A stretch of 64,000 bases of DNA from Megalopta genalis (Eukaryota > Arthropoda > Insecta > Hymenoptera > Halictidae). Numbering within the stretch: position 1 is the first letter of the stretch; each line of letters begins with the position of its first letter. Shown here in pieces: positions 51,838 to 63,800 of this stretch. The translations under genes and the position numbers were made by a program. The notes under the pieces are model-generated. The model saw only the letters and a list, made by a program, of their open reading frames with translations. It was not told the DNA's origin and ran no database searches. The stretch lies in NCBI RefSeq assembly GCF_051020955.1, contig NW_027476275.1:124001-188000 (forward strand), given 5' to 3'.

Positions 51838-51987
51838 ACTAGCGATATAAATGATTTAGCTTCAACTGGAAGCGAAACATGCGAGTTAGCATCTAATCCA
51901 TGCGAAAAAAAAGATTTAGATCAAATACTTGCGAAATAAATGATTTAGTTTCAACTGGAAGCGAGACAAGCGAGTTAGCTTCAAATC

Positions 51988-53738
51988 CATGCGAAACACA
52001 TGATTTGTCTTCAAAGGAATACGAAGTAGAAAGTTTAGCTTCAAATACATGTAAAACAAATGATTTAACTTCAAATACTAGCGATATAAATGATTTAGCA
52101 TCAACTAGAAGCGAAACAAGCAAGTTAGCTTCTAATCCATGCGAAACGAATGATTTGGCTTCAAATACTTGCGATATAAACGATATAGCTTCAAATGGAT
52201 GCGAAGCAAACGAGTTAGCTTCACATTCATTCGTAACACATGATTTAGCTTCAAATCAATGCGAAGAAGAAGGTTTAGCATCAAATCCAAGCGAAACACT
52301 TGATTTGTCTTTAAAGGAATACGAAGTAGAAGGTTTAGCTTCAAATCCATGCGAAACAAATGATTTAAGTTCAAAAGCTAGCGATATAAATGATATAGCT
52401 TCAACTGGAAGTGAAACAAGCGAGTTAGCTTCTAATCCATGCGAAACAATAGATTTATCTTCAAGTACTTGGGATATAAACGATATAGCTTCAAATGCAT
52501 GCGAAACAATCGAGTTAGCTTCACATTCAATCGAAACACATGATTTAGCTTCAAATCAATGCGAAGTAAAAGGTTTAGCTTCAAATCCAAGCGAAACAAA
52601 TGATTTAGCTTCAAATACTTGCGATATAAATGATTTAGATTCTACTCCATTCGAAACAAACGAGTTAGCTTCAAATCCACGCGAAACACATGATTTACCT
52701 TCCATGCAATGCGAAGTAGAAGGTTTAGCTTCAAATCCCTGCAAAACAAATGATTTAGCTTCAAATACTTGCGATATAAATGATTTAGCTTCAACTGGAA
52801 GCGAGAGAAACGAGCTAGCTTCACATTCATGCGAAACACATGATTTAGCTTGAAATCAATACGAGGTAAAAGCTTTGGCTACAAATCCATGCGAAACAAA
52901 TGATTTAGCTTCATATACTTGCGATATAAATGATTTAGATTCAACTGCATGCGAAACAAACAACTTAGATTCACATTCATTCGAAACACATGATTTAGCT
53001 TCAAATCAATGCGAAAAAGAAGGATTAGCTACAAATCCAAGCGAAACAAATGCTTTAGCTTCAAATACTTGCGATATAAATGATTTAGATTCAACTCCAT
53101 GCGAAACAAACGAGTTAGCTTCAAATCGACGCGAAACACATGATTTATCTTCCATGCATTGCGAAGTAGAAGGTTTAGCTTCAAATCCATGCGAAACAAA
53201 TGATTTAGCTTCAAATACTTGCGATATAAACGATATAGCTTCAAATGGATGCGAAACAAACGAGTTAGCTTCACATTCATTCGTAACACATGATTTAGCT
53301 TCAAATCAATGCGAAGAAGAAGGTTTAGCATCAAATCCAAGCGAAACACTTGATTTGTCTTCAAAGGAATACGAAGTAGAAGGTTTAGCTTCAAATCCAT
53401 GCGAAACAAATGATTTAAGTTCAAAAACTAGCGATATGAATGATATAGCTTCAACTGGAAGTGAAACAAGCGAGTTAGCTTCTAATCCATGCGAAACAAT
53501 AGATTTATCTTCAAGTACTTGGGATATAAACGATATAGCTTCAAATGCATGCGGAACAATCGAGTTACCTTCACATTCAATCGAAACACACGATTTAGCT
53601 TCAAATCAATGCGAAGTAAAAGGTTTAGCTTCAAATCCAAGCGAAACAAATGATTTAGCTTCAAATACTTGCGATATAAATGATTTAGATTCTACTCCAT
53701 TCGAAACAAACGAGTTAGCTTCAAATCCACGCGAAACA
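51988..53738. repeat. 1.75-kb block, copy 2
   Basis: This is the partner of 42,700-44,450. It follows the GATTTAGATCAAATAC 1-bp loss near 51,920, an indel otherwise seen only in the 32-36 kb domain, so the junction joins three source regions within 200 bp. Confidence 0.82.
52141..53190. repeat. 1,050-bp (7 x 150) tandem unit, first copy
   Basis: This is followed immediately by its partner at 53,191-54,240. Shared variants include GCTTCAAATGGATGCG, CATTCGTAACAC, GATTTGTCTTCAAAGG/TTTAAAGG and ATTCTACTCCATTCG. Confidence 0.88.
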
Positions 53739-54240
53739 CATGATTTATCTTCCATGCAATGCGAAGTAGAAGGTTTAGCTTCAAATCCATGCAAAACAAA
53801 TGATTTAGCTTCAAATACTTGCGATATAAATGATTTAGCTTCAACTGGAAGCGAGACAAACGAGCTAGCTTCACATTCATGCGAAACACATGATTTAGCT
53901 TGAAATCAATACGAGGTAAAAGCTTTGGCTACAAATCCATGCGAAACAAATGATTTAGCTTCATATACTTGCGATATAAATGATTTAGATTCAACTGCAT
54001 GCGAAACAAACAACTTAGATTCACATTCATTCGAAGCACATGATTTAGCTTCAAATCAATGCGAAAAAGAAGGTTTAGCTACAAATCCAAGCGAAACAAA
54101 TGCTTTAGCTTCAAATACTTGCGATATAAATGATTTAGATTCAACTCCATGCGAAACAAACGAGTTAGCTTCAAATCGACGCGAAACACATGATTTATCT
54201 TCCATGCATTGCGAAGTAGAAGGTTTAGCTCCAAATCCAT
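53191..54240. repeat. 1,050-bp (7 x 150) tandem unit, second copy
   Basis: This is head-to-tail with 52,141-53,190 and in exact register. A few private changes occur, such as GCGGAACAATCGAGTTACC near 53,551 and GATATGAATG near 53,435, the latter shared with 44,148. Confidence 0.88.
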
Positions 54241-57210
54241 GCGAAACAAATGATTTAGCTTCAAATACTTGCGATATAAATGATTTAATTTCAACTGGAA
54301 GCGAGACAAACGAGCTAGCTTCACATTCATGCGAAACACATGATTTAGCTTCAAACCAATGCGAGGTAAAAGCTTTGGCTTCAAATCCATGCGAAACAAA
54401 TGATTTAGCTTCAAATACTTGCGATATAAATGATATAAATTCAACTGCATGCGAAACAAACAACTAAGAATCACATTGATTCGAAACACATGATTTAGCT
54501 TGAAATCAATACGAGGTAAAAGCTTTGGATACAAATCCATGCGAAACAAATGATTTAGCTTCATATACTTGCGATATAAATGATTTAGATTCAACTGCAT
54601 GCGAAACAAACAACTTAGATTCACATTCATTCGAAACACATGATTTAGCTTCAAATCAATGCGGAAAAGAAGGTTTAGCTACACATCCAAGCGAAACAAA
54701 TGCTTTAGCTTCAAATACTTGCGATATAAATGATTTAGATTCAACTGGATGCAAAACAATCGTGTTAGCATCTAATCCATGCGAAACGAATGATTTAGCT
54801 TCAAATACTTGCGATATAAACGATATAGCTTCTAATGCATGCGAAACAAACGAGTTAGCTTCACATTCATTCGAAAGACGTGATTTAGCTTCAAATCAAT
54901 GCGAAGTAGTAGGTTTAGCTTCAAATCCAAGCGAAACAAATAATTTAGCTTCAAATACTTCCCATATAAATGATTTAGCTTCAACTGGGAGCGAGACAAA
55001 CGAGTTAGCTTCACATTCATGAGAAACAAATGATTTAGCTTCAAATACTTGCGATATAAACGATATAGAATCAAATGCATGCGAAACAAACGAGTTAGCT
55101 TCACGTTCATTCGAAGCACATGATTTAGCTTCAAATCCAAGCGAAACAAATGATTTAGCTTCAAATACTTGCGATATAAATGATTTAGATTCTACTCCAT
55201 GCGAAACAAACGAGTTAGCTTCAAATCCACGCGAAACACATGATTTATCTTCCATGCAATGCGAAGTAGAAGATTTAGCTTCAAATCCATTCGAAACAAA
55301 TGATTTAGCTTCAAATACTTGCGATATAAATGATTTACCTTCAACTGGAAGCGAATCAAGCGAGTTAGCTTCTAATCCATGCGAAGCAAATGATTTATCT
55401 TCAAAGGAACGCGATGTAGAAGGATTAGCTTCAAATCCATGCGAAACAAATGATTTAGCTTCAAATACTTGCGATATAAATGATTTAGATTCAACTGCAT
55501 GCGAAACAAACAACTAAGATTCATATTGATTCGAAACACATGATTTAGCTTCAAATCAATGCGAAGAAGAAGGTTTAGCTTCAAATCCAAGCGAAACAAA
55601 TGATTTTACTTCAAATACTTGCGATATAAATGATTTAGATTCAAATGCATGCGTTACAAGCGAGTTAGCTTCACATTCATTCGAAACACATGACTTAGGA
55701 TCAAATCAATGCGAAGTAGAAGGTTTAGCTTCGAATCCATGCGAAACAAATGATTTAGTTTCCAATGCTAGCGATATAAATGATATAGCTTCAACTGGAA
55801 GCGAAACAAGCGAGTTAGCTTCAAATCCATGCGAAACAAATGATTTACCTTCGAATACTAGCGATATAAATGATTTAGCTTCAACTGGAAGCGAAACAAG
55901 CGAGTTAGCCTCTAATCCATGCGAAAAAAAACATTTAGCTTCAAATACTTGAGATATAAACGATAAAGATTCAAATGCATGCGAAACAAACGAGTTAGCT
56001 TCACATCCACGCGAAACACATGATTTGTCGTCAAAGGAATACGAAGTAGAAGGTTTAGCTTCAAATCCATGCGATACAAATATTTTAACTTCAAATACTA
56101 GCGATATAAACGATATAGCTTCAACTGGAAACGAAACAAGCGAGTTAGCTCCTAATCAATGCGAAACAAATGATTTAGCTTCAAATACTTGCGATATAAA
56201 CGATATAGCTTCAAATGCATGTGAAACAAACGAGTTAGCTTCACATTCATTTGAAACACATGACTTAGGTTCAAAGCAATGCGAAGTAGAAGGTTTAGCT
56301 TGAAATCGATGCGAAACAAATGATTTATCTTCAAATACTTGCGATATAAATGATTTAGCTTTAACTGGAAGCGAAACAAGCCAGTTAGCTTCAAATCCAT
56401 CCGAAACACATGATTTAGCTTCAAATCAATGCGAAGAAGAAGGTTTAGCATCAAATCCAAGCGAAACACATGATTTGTCTTCAAAGGAATACAAAGTAGA
56501 AGGTGTAGCTTCAAATCCATGCGAAACAAATGATTTAATTTCAAATACTAGAGATATAAATGATATAGTTTCAACTGGAAGCAAAACAAGCGAGTTAGCT
56601 TCTAATCCATGCGAAACACATGATTAAGCTTCAAGTACTTGGGATATAAACGATATAGCTTCAAATGCATGCGATACAAACGAGTTAGCTTCACATTCAT
56701 TCGAAACACATGACTTAGGTTCAAATCAATGCGAACTAGAAGGTTTAGCTTCAAATCCATGCGAAACAAATGGTTTAGCTTCAAATACTTGCGATATAAA
56801 TGATTTAGATTCAACTGCATGCGAACCAAACAACTAAGATTCACATTGATTCGAAACACATGATTTAGCTTCAAATCAATGCGAAGAAGAAGGTTTAGCT
56901 TCAAATCCAAGCGAAACAAATGATTTTACTTCAAATACTTGCGATATAAATGATTTAGATTCTACTCCATGCGAAACAAACGAGTTAGCTTCAAATCCAC
57001 GCGATACACATGATTTATCTTCCATGCAATGCGAAGTAGAAGGTTTAGCTTCAAATCCATGCGAAACAAATGATTTAGCTTCAAATACTTGCGATATAAA
57101 TGATTTAGCTTCAACTGGCAGCGAGACAAACGAGCTAGCTTCACATTCATGCGAAACACATGATTTAGCTTTAAATCAATACGAGGTAAAAGCTTTGGCT
57201 TCAAACCCAT
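54241..57210. repeat. HOR array without a long near-identical partner
   Basis: This is regular A-E array in exact 30-bp register with only short matches elsewhere; for example 55,267-55,420 resembles 15,272-15,425 and 54,511-54,750 resembles 53,911-54,150. CAACTAAGATTC stop variants recur near 54,463, 55,513 and 56,833. I see nothing else in it. Confidence 0.8.
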
Positions 57211-58740
57211 GCGAAACAAATGATTTAGCTTCAAATACTTGCGATATAAATGATTTAGATGCAACTGCATGCGAAACAAACAACTAAGATTCACATTCAT
57301 TCGAAACACATGATTTAGCTTCAAATCAATGCGAAGAAGATGGTTTAGCTTCAAATCCAAGCGAAACAAATGATTTTACTTCTATTAATTCCGATATAAA
57401 TGATTTAGCTTCAACTGGGAGCGAGACAAACGAGTTAGCTACACATTCATTCGAAACACATGATTTAGCTTCAAATCAATGCGAAGTAGAAGGTTTAGCT
57501 TCGAATCCATGCGAAACAAATGATTTAGTTTCCAATACTAGCGATATAAATGATATAGCTTCAACTGGAAGCGAAACAAGCGAGTTAGCTTCTAATCCAT
57601 GCGAAACGAATGATTTAGTTTTAAATACTTGCGATATTAACGATATAGCTTCTAATGCATGTGGAACAAACGAGTTAGCTTCACATTCATTCGAAACACA
57701 TGATTTAGCTTCAAATCAATGCGAAACAAATGATTTAGCTTCCAATACTAGCGATATGAATGATATAGCTTCAACTGGAAACGAAACAAGCGAGTTAGCT
57801 TCTAATCCATGCGAAACAAGTGATTTAGCTTCAAATACTTGCGATATAAACGATATAGCTTCAAACGCAAACGAAACAAACGAGTTAGCTTCACAGTCAT
57901 TCGAAACACATGATTTAGCTTCAACTCAATGCCTAGTAGATGGTTCAGCTTCAAATGCATGCGAAACAAATGGTTTAGCTTCAAATCAGTGCGGAGTAGA
58001 AGTATTATCTTCAAATACACGCGAAACAAACGATTGAGCTTCAAATACTTGCGATATAAGTGATTTAGCTTCAACTGGAAGCGAAACAATCGAGTTGGAT
58101 TCAAATACATGCGAAATGCATGATTTAGCTTCAAATCAATGCGGAGAAGAAAGTTTAGCTTAAAATCCATGCGTAACAAATGATTTAGCTTCAAATACTT
58201 GCGATATAAATGATTTAACTTCAACTAGAAGCGAATCAAGCGAGTTAGCTTCTCATCCATGCGAAACAAAAGATTTAGCTTCAAATACTTGCGTTATAAA
58301 TGATTTAGCTTCAACTAGAAGCGAATCAAGCGAGTTAGCTTCTCATCCGTGCGAAACAAATGATTTAGCTTCAAATACTTGCGATATAAATGATTTAGAT
58401 GCAACTGCATGCGAAACAAACAACTAAGATTCACATTCATTCGAAACACATGATTTAGCTTCAAATCAATGCGAAGAAGAAGGTTTAGCTTCAAATCCAA
58501 GCGAAACAAATGATTTTACTTCAAATACTTCCGATATAAATGATTTAGCTTCAACTGGGAGCGAGACAAACGAGTTAGCTTCACATTCATTCGAAACACA
58601 TGATTTAGCTTCAAATCAATGCGAAGTAGAAGGTTTAGCTTCGAATCCATGCGAAACAAATGATTTAGTTTCCAATACTAGCGATATAAATGATATAGCT
58701 TCAACTGGAAGCGAAACAAGCGAGTTAGCTTCTAATCCAT
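57211..58740. repeat. 1,140-bp-offset duplication with local 90-bp repeat
   Basis: 57,211-57,600 recurs at 58,351-58,740 (offset 1,140), with GATGCAACTGC and CTTCGAATCCATGCG in both. Between them, 58,201-58,380 holds two A-B-C runs 90 bp apart (ACTAGAAGCGAATCAAGCG twice), a shortened HOR lacking D and E. 57,900-58,160 contains private variants (GCCTAGTAGATGG, GAAGTATTATC). Confidence 0.78.
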
Positions 58741-58964
58741 GCGAAACACATGATTTAGCTTCAAGTTCTTGGGATATAAACGATATAGCTTCAAATGCAT
58801 GCGATACAAACGAGTTAGCTTCACATTCATTCGAAACACATGACTTAGGTTCAAATCAATGCGAAGTAGAAGGTTTAGCTTCAAATCCATGCGAAACAAA
58901 TGATTTAGCTTCAAATACTTGCGATATAAATGGTTTAGCTTTAACTGGAAGCGAAACAATCGAG

Positions 58965-61900
58965 TTAGCTTCACATTCATTCGAAACGCATGATTTAGCT
59001 TCAAATCACTGCGAAGAAGAAGGTTTAGCTTCAAATCCAAGAGAAACAAATGATTTTGCTTCAAATACTTGCGATATAAATGATTTAGATTCAACTGCAT
59101 GCGAAACAAACAAGTTAAATTCAAATCCATGCAAAACACGAGATTTAGATTCAAATCAATGCCGAGTAGAAGTTTTAGCTTCAAATCTATGCGAAACACA
59201 TGATTTAACTTCAAATCCACGCGGAGTAGAAGGAGTAACTTCAAATCCATGCGAAACAAATGATTTAGCTTCAAATACTTCCGAAATAAATGATTTAGCT
59301 TCAACTGGAAGCGAGAGAAACGAGCTAGCTTCACATTCATGCGAAACACATGATTTAGCTTGAAATCAATACGAGGTAAAAGCTTTGGCTACAAATCCAT
59401 GCGAAACAAATGATTTAGCTTCATATACTTGCGATATAAATGATTTAGATTCAACTGCATGCGAAACAAACAACTTAGATTCACATTCATTCGAAACACA
59501 TGATTTAGCTTCAAATCAATGCGAAGAAGAAGGATTAGCTACAAATCCAAGCGAAACAAATGCTTTAGCTTCAAATACTTGCGATATAAATGATTTAGAT
59601 TCAACTGGAAGCGAGACAAACGAGTTAGCTTTACTTTCACGCGAAACAAATGATTTAGCTTCAAACCAATGCGAAGTAGAAGGTTTAGCTTCTAATCCAT
59701 GCGAAACGAATGATTTAGCTTCAAATACTTGCGATATAAACGATATAGCTTCAAATGCATGCGAAACAAACGAGTTAGATTCACATTCATTCGAAACACA
59801 TGATTTAGCTTCAAATCAATGCGATATAGAATGTTTAGCTTCAAATCCATGCTAAACAAATGATTTAGCTTCAAATACTTGCGACATAAATTATTTAGCT
59901 TCAACTGGAAGCAAGACACACGAGTTAGATTCAAATCCATGCGAGACACGAGATTTAGATTTAAATCAATGCGAAGTAGTAGGTTTAGCTTCAAATCCAT
60001 GCGAAACTAATGATTTAGCTTCAAATACTAGCGATATAAATGATTTAGCTTCAACTGAAAGCGAAGCAATCGAGATAGCTTCAAATACATGCGAAATGCG
60101 TGATTTAGCTTCAAATCAATACGGAGAAGAAAGTTTACTTTAAAATCCATGCGAAACAAATAATTTAGCTTCAAATCAATGCGGAGTAGAAGGTTTAGCT
60201 TTAACTGCATACGAAACACATGATATAGCTTCAAATCAATGCGGAGTAGAAGGTTTAGCTTGAAATCCATGCGAAACAAATGATTTAGGTTCAAATACAT
60301 GTCATATAAATGATATAGCTTCAAATGCATGCGAAACCGTTGAGTAAGCTTCAAATCCATGCGATACACATGACTTAGCTTCAAATCAATACGGTGTAGA
60401 ATGTTTAGCTTCATATCCATGCGAAACAAATGATCTAGCTTCAAATACTTCCGATATATATGATTAATATTCAACTGCGGAGTAGAAGGTTTAGCTTCAA
60501 ATCCATGCGAAACAAATGATTTACCTTCAAATACTAGCGATATAAATGATTTATCTTCAACTGAAAGCGAAACAAGCGAATTAGATTCCAATTCATGCGA
60601 AAAAAAGATTTTGCTTCAAATACTTGCGATATAAATGATTTAGCTTCAACTGGAAGTGAAACAAGCGAGTTAGCTTCAAATCCATGCGAAACACATGATT
60701 TATCTTCAAAGCAACGCGAAGTAGAAGGTTTACCTTCAAATCCATGCGAAACAAATGCTTTAGCTTCTCATCCATGCGAAACAAATGATTTAGCTTCAAA
60801 TACTTGCGGTGTAAACGATATAGCTTCAAATGCATGCGAAACAAACGAGTTAGCTTCACAGTCATTCGAAACACATGATTTAGCTTCAAATGAATGCGAT
60901 GTAGAAGGTTTAGCTTCAAATCCATGCGAAACAAATGATTTTGCTTCAAATACATGCGATATAAATGATTTAGCTTTAACTGGAAGCGAAACAAGCGAGT
61001 TATCTTCAAATCCTTCCGAAACACATGATTTGTCTTCAAAGGAATACGAAGTAGAAGGTTTAGCTTCAAATCCATGCGAAAAAAATGATTTAACTTCAAA
61101 TACTAGCGATATAAATGATATAGCTTCAACTGGAAGCGAAACAATCGAGTTAGCTTCTAATCCATGCGAAACGAATGATTTAGCTTCAAATACTTGCGAT
61201 ATAAACGATGTAGCTTCAAATGCATGCGAAGCAAACGAGTTAGCTTCACATTCATTCGAAACACGTGATTTAGCTTCAAATCAATGCGAAGAAGAAGGTT
61301 TAGCATAAAATCCCAGCGAAACAAATGATTTTGCTTCAAATACTTGGGATATAAATGATTTAGATTCAACTGCATGCGAAACAAACAAGCTAGATTCAAA
61401 TCCATGCAAAAAACGAGATTTAGATTTAAATCAATGCGGGGTAGAAGTTTTAGCTACAAATCCATGCGAAACAAATGATTTAGTTTTAAATACTTGCGAT
61501 ATAAACGTTATAGCTTCAAATGCATGCGATACAAACGAGTTAGCTTCACATTCATTCGAAACACATGACTTAGGTTCAAATCAATGCCGAGTAGAAGTTT
61601 TAGCTTCAAATCCATGCGAAACAAATGAATTAGCTTCAAATACTTGTTATATAAACGATATAGCTGTAAATGCATGCGAAACAAACGAGTTAGCTTCACA
61701 TTCATTCGAAACACATGATTTAGCTTCAAATCAATGCGAAGTAAAAGGTTTAGCATCAAATCCAATAGAAACAAATGATTTTGCTTCAAATACTTGCGAT
61801 ATAAATGATTTAGATTCATCTGCATGCGAAACAAACAAGTTAGATTCAAATCCATGCAAAACACGAGAGTTAGATTTAAATCAATGCCGAGTAGAAGTTT

Positions 61901-63800
61901 TAGCTTCGAATCCATGCGAAGCAAATGATTTAGCTTCAAATACTTGCGATATAAACGATATAGCTTCAAATGCATGCGAAACAAACGAGTTAGCTTCACA
62001 GTCATTCGAAACACATGATTTATCTTCAAAACAATGCGAAGAAGAATGTTTAGCTTCAAATCCAAGCGAAACAAATGACTTTGCTTCAAATACTTGGGAT
62101 ATAAATGATTTAGATTCAACTGCATGCGAAACAAACAAGTTAGTTAGAAATCCATGCGAAAAACGAGATTTAGATTTAAATCAATGCGGAGTAGAAGTTT
62201 TAGCTACAAATCCATGCAAAACAAATGATATAGCTTCAAATACTTGCGATATAAACGATATTGATTCAAATGCATGCGAAACAAACGAGTTAGCTTCACA
62301 GTCATTCGAAACACATGATTTAGCTTCAAATCAATGCGACGTAGAAGGTTTAGCTTCAAATCCATGCGAAAAAAAAGATTTAGCTTCAAATACTTGCGAT
62401 ATAATCGATATTGATTCATACGCATGCGAAACAAACGAGTTAGCTTCAAATCCACGCGAAACACATGATTTTTCTTCCAAGCAATGCGACGTAGAAGGTT
62501 TAGCTTCAAATCCATGGGAAACACATGATTTAGCTTCAATTCAATGCGGAATAGAAGGTTTAGCTTCAAATGCATGCGAAGCAAATGATTTACCTTAAAA
62601 TACTAGCGACATAAATGATTTAGCTTCAACTGAAAGCGAAACAAGCGAATTAGATTACAATTCATTGCGAAACAAATGATTTAGCTTCAAGTACTTGCGA
62701 TATAAACGATATAACTTCAAATGCATGCGTAACAAACGAGTTAGATTCACATTCATTCGAAACACATGATTTAGCTTCAAATCAATGCGATGTAGAATGT
62801 TTAGCTCCAAATCCATGCGAAACAAATGATTTAGCTTCAAATACTTGCGACATAAATTATTTAGCTTCAACTGGAAGCAAGACACACGAGTTAGATTCAA
62901 ATCCATGCGAGACACGAGATTTAGATTTAAATCAATGCGAAGTAGTAGGTTTAGCTTCAAATCAATGCGGAATAGAAGGTTTAGCTTCAAATGCATGCGA
63001 AACAAATGATTTACCTTCAAATACTAGCGATATAAATGATTTAGCTTCAACTGAAAGCGAAACAAGCGAATTAGATTCCAATTCATGAGAAAAAAAGATT
63101 TTGCTTCAAATACTTGCGATATAAATGATTTAGCTTCAACTGGAAGTGAAACAAGCGAGTTAGCTTCAAATCCATGCGAAGCACATGATTTATCTTCAAA
63201 GCAACGCGAAGTAGAAGGTTTACCTTCAAATCCATGCGAAACAAATGCTTTAGCTTCTCATCCATGCGAAACAAATGATTTAGCTTCAAATACTTGCGGT
63301 ATAAACGATATAGCTTCAAATGCATTCGAAACAAACTAGTTAGATTCACATTCATTCGAAACACATGATTTAGCTTCTAATCAATGAGAAGTAGAAGGTT
63401 TAGCTTCAAATCCATGCGAAACAAATGATTTAGCTTCAAATACCAACGATATAAATGATTTAGCTTCAACTGGAAGCGAAACAATCGAGTTAGCTTCAAA
63501 TCCATGCGAAACAAATGATTTAGCTTCAAGTACTTGCGATATAAACGATATAGCTTCAAATGCATGCGAAACAAACGAGTTAGCTTCACAGTCATTCGAA
63601 ACACATGATTTAGCTTCAAATGAATGCGATGTAGAAGGTTTAGCTTCAAATCCATGCGAAACAAATGATTTTGCTTCAAATACTTGCGATATAAATGATT
63701 TAGCTTTAACTGGAAGCGAAACAAGCGAGTTATCTTCAAAGCCTTCCGAAACACATGATTTGTCTTCAAAGGAATACGAAGTAGAAGGATTAGCTTCAAA
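58965..63800. repeat. Long block R, copy 4
   Basis: This aligns to copy 1 (37,441-42,276) over its full length at offset 21,524 and to copy 3 up to about 62,842 at offset 11,005. It keeps the 26-bp unit (ending at 60,476), the poly-A deletions near 60,602 and 63,094 and the ATTCATTGCG insertion near 62,662. After about 63,800 it continues as ordinary array to the window end. Confidence 0.88.
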
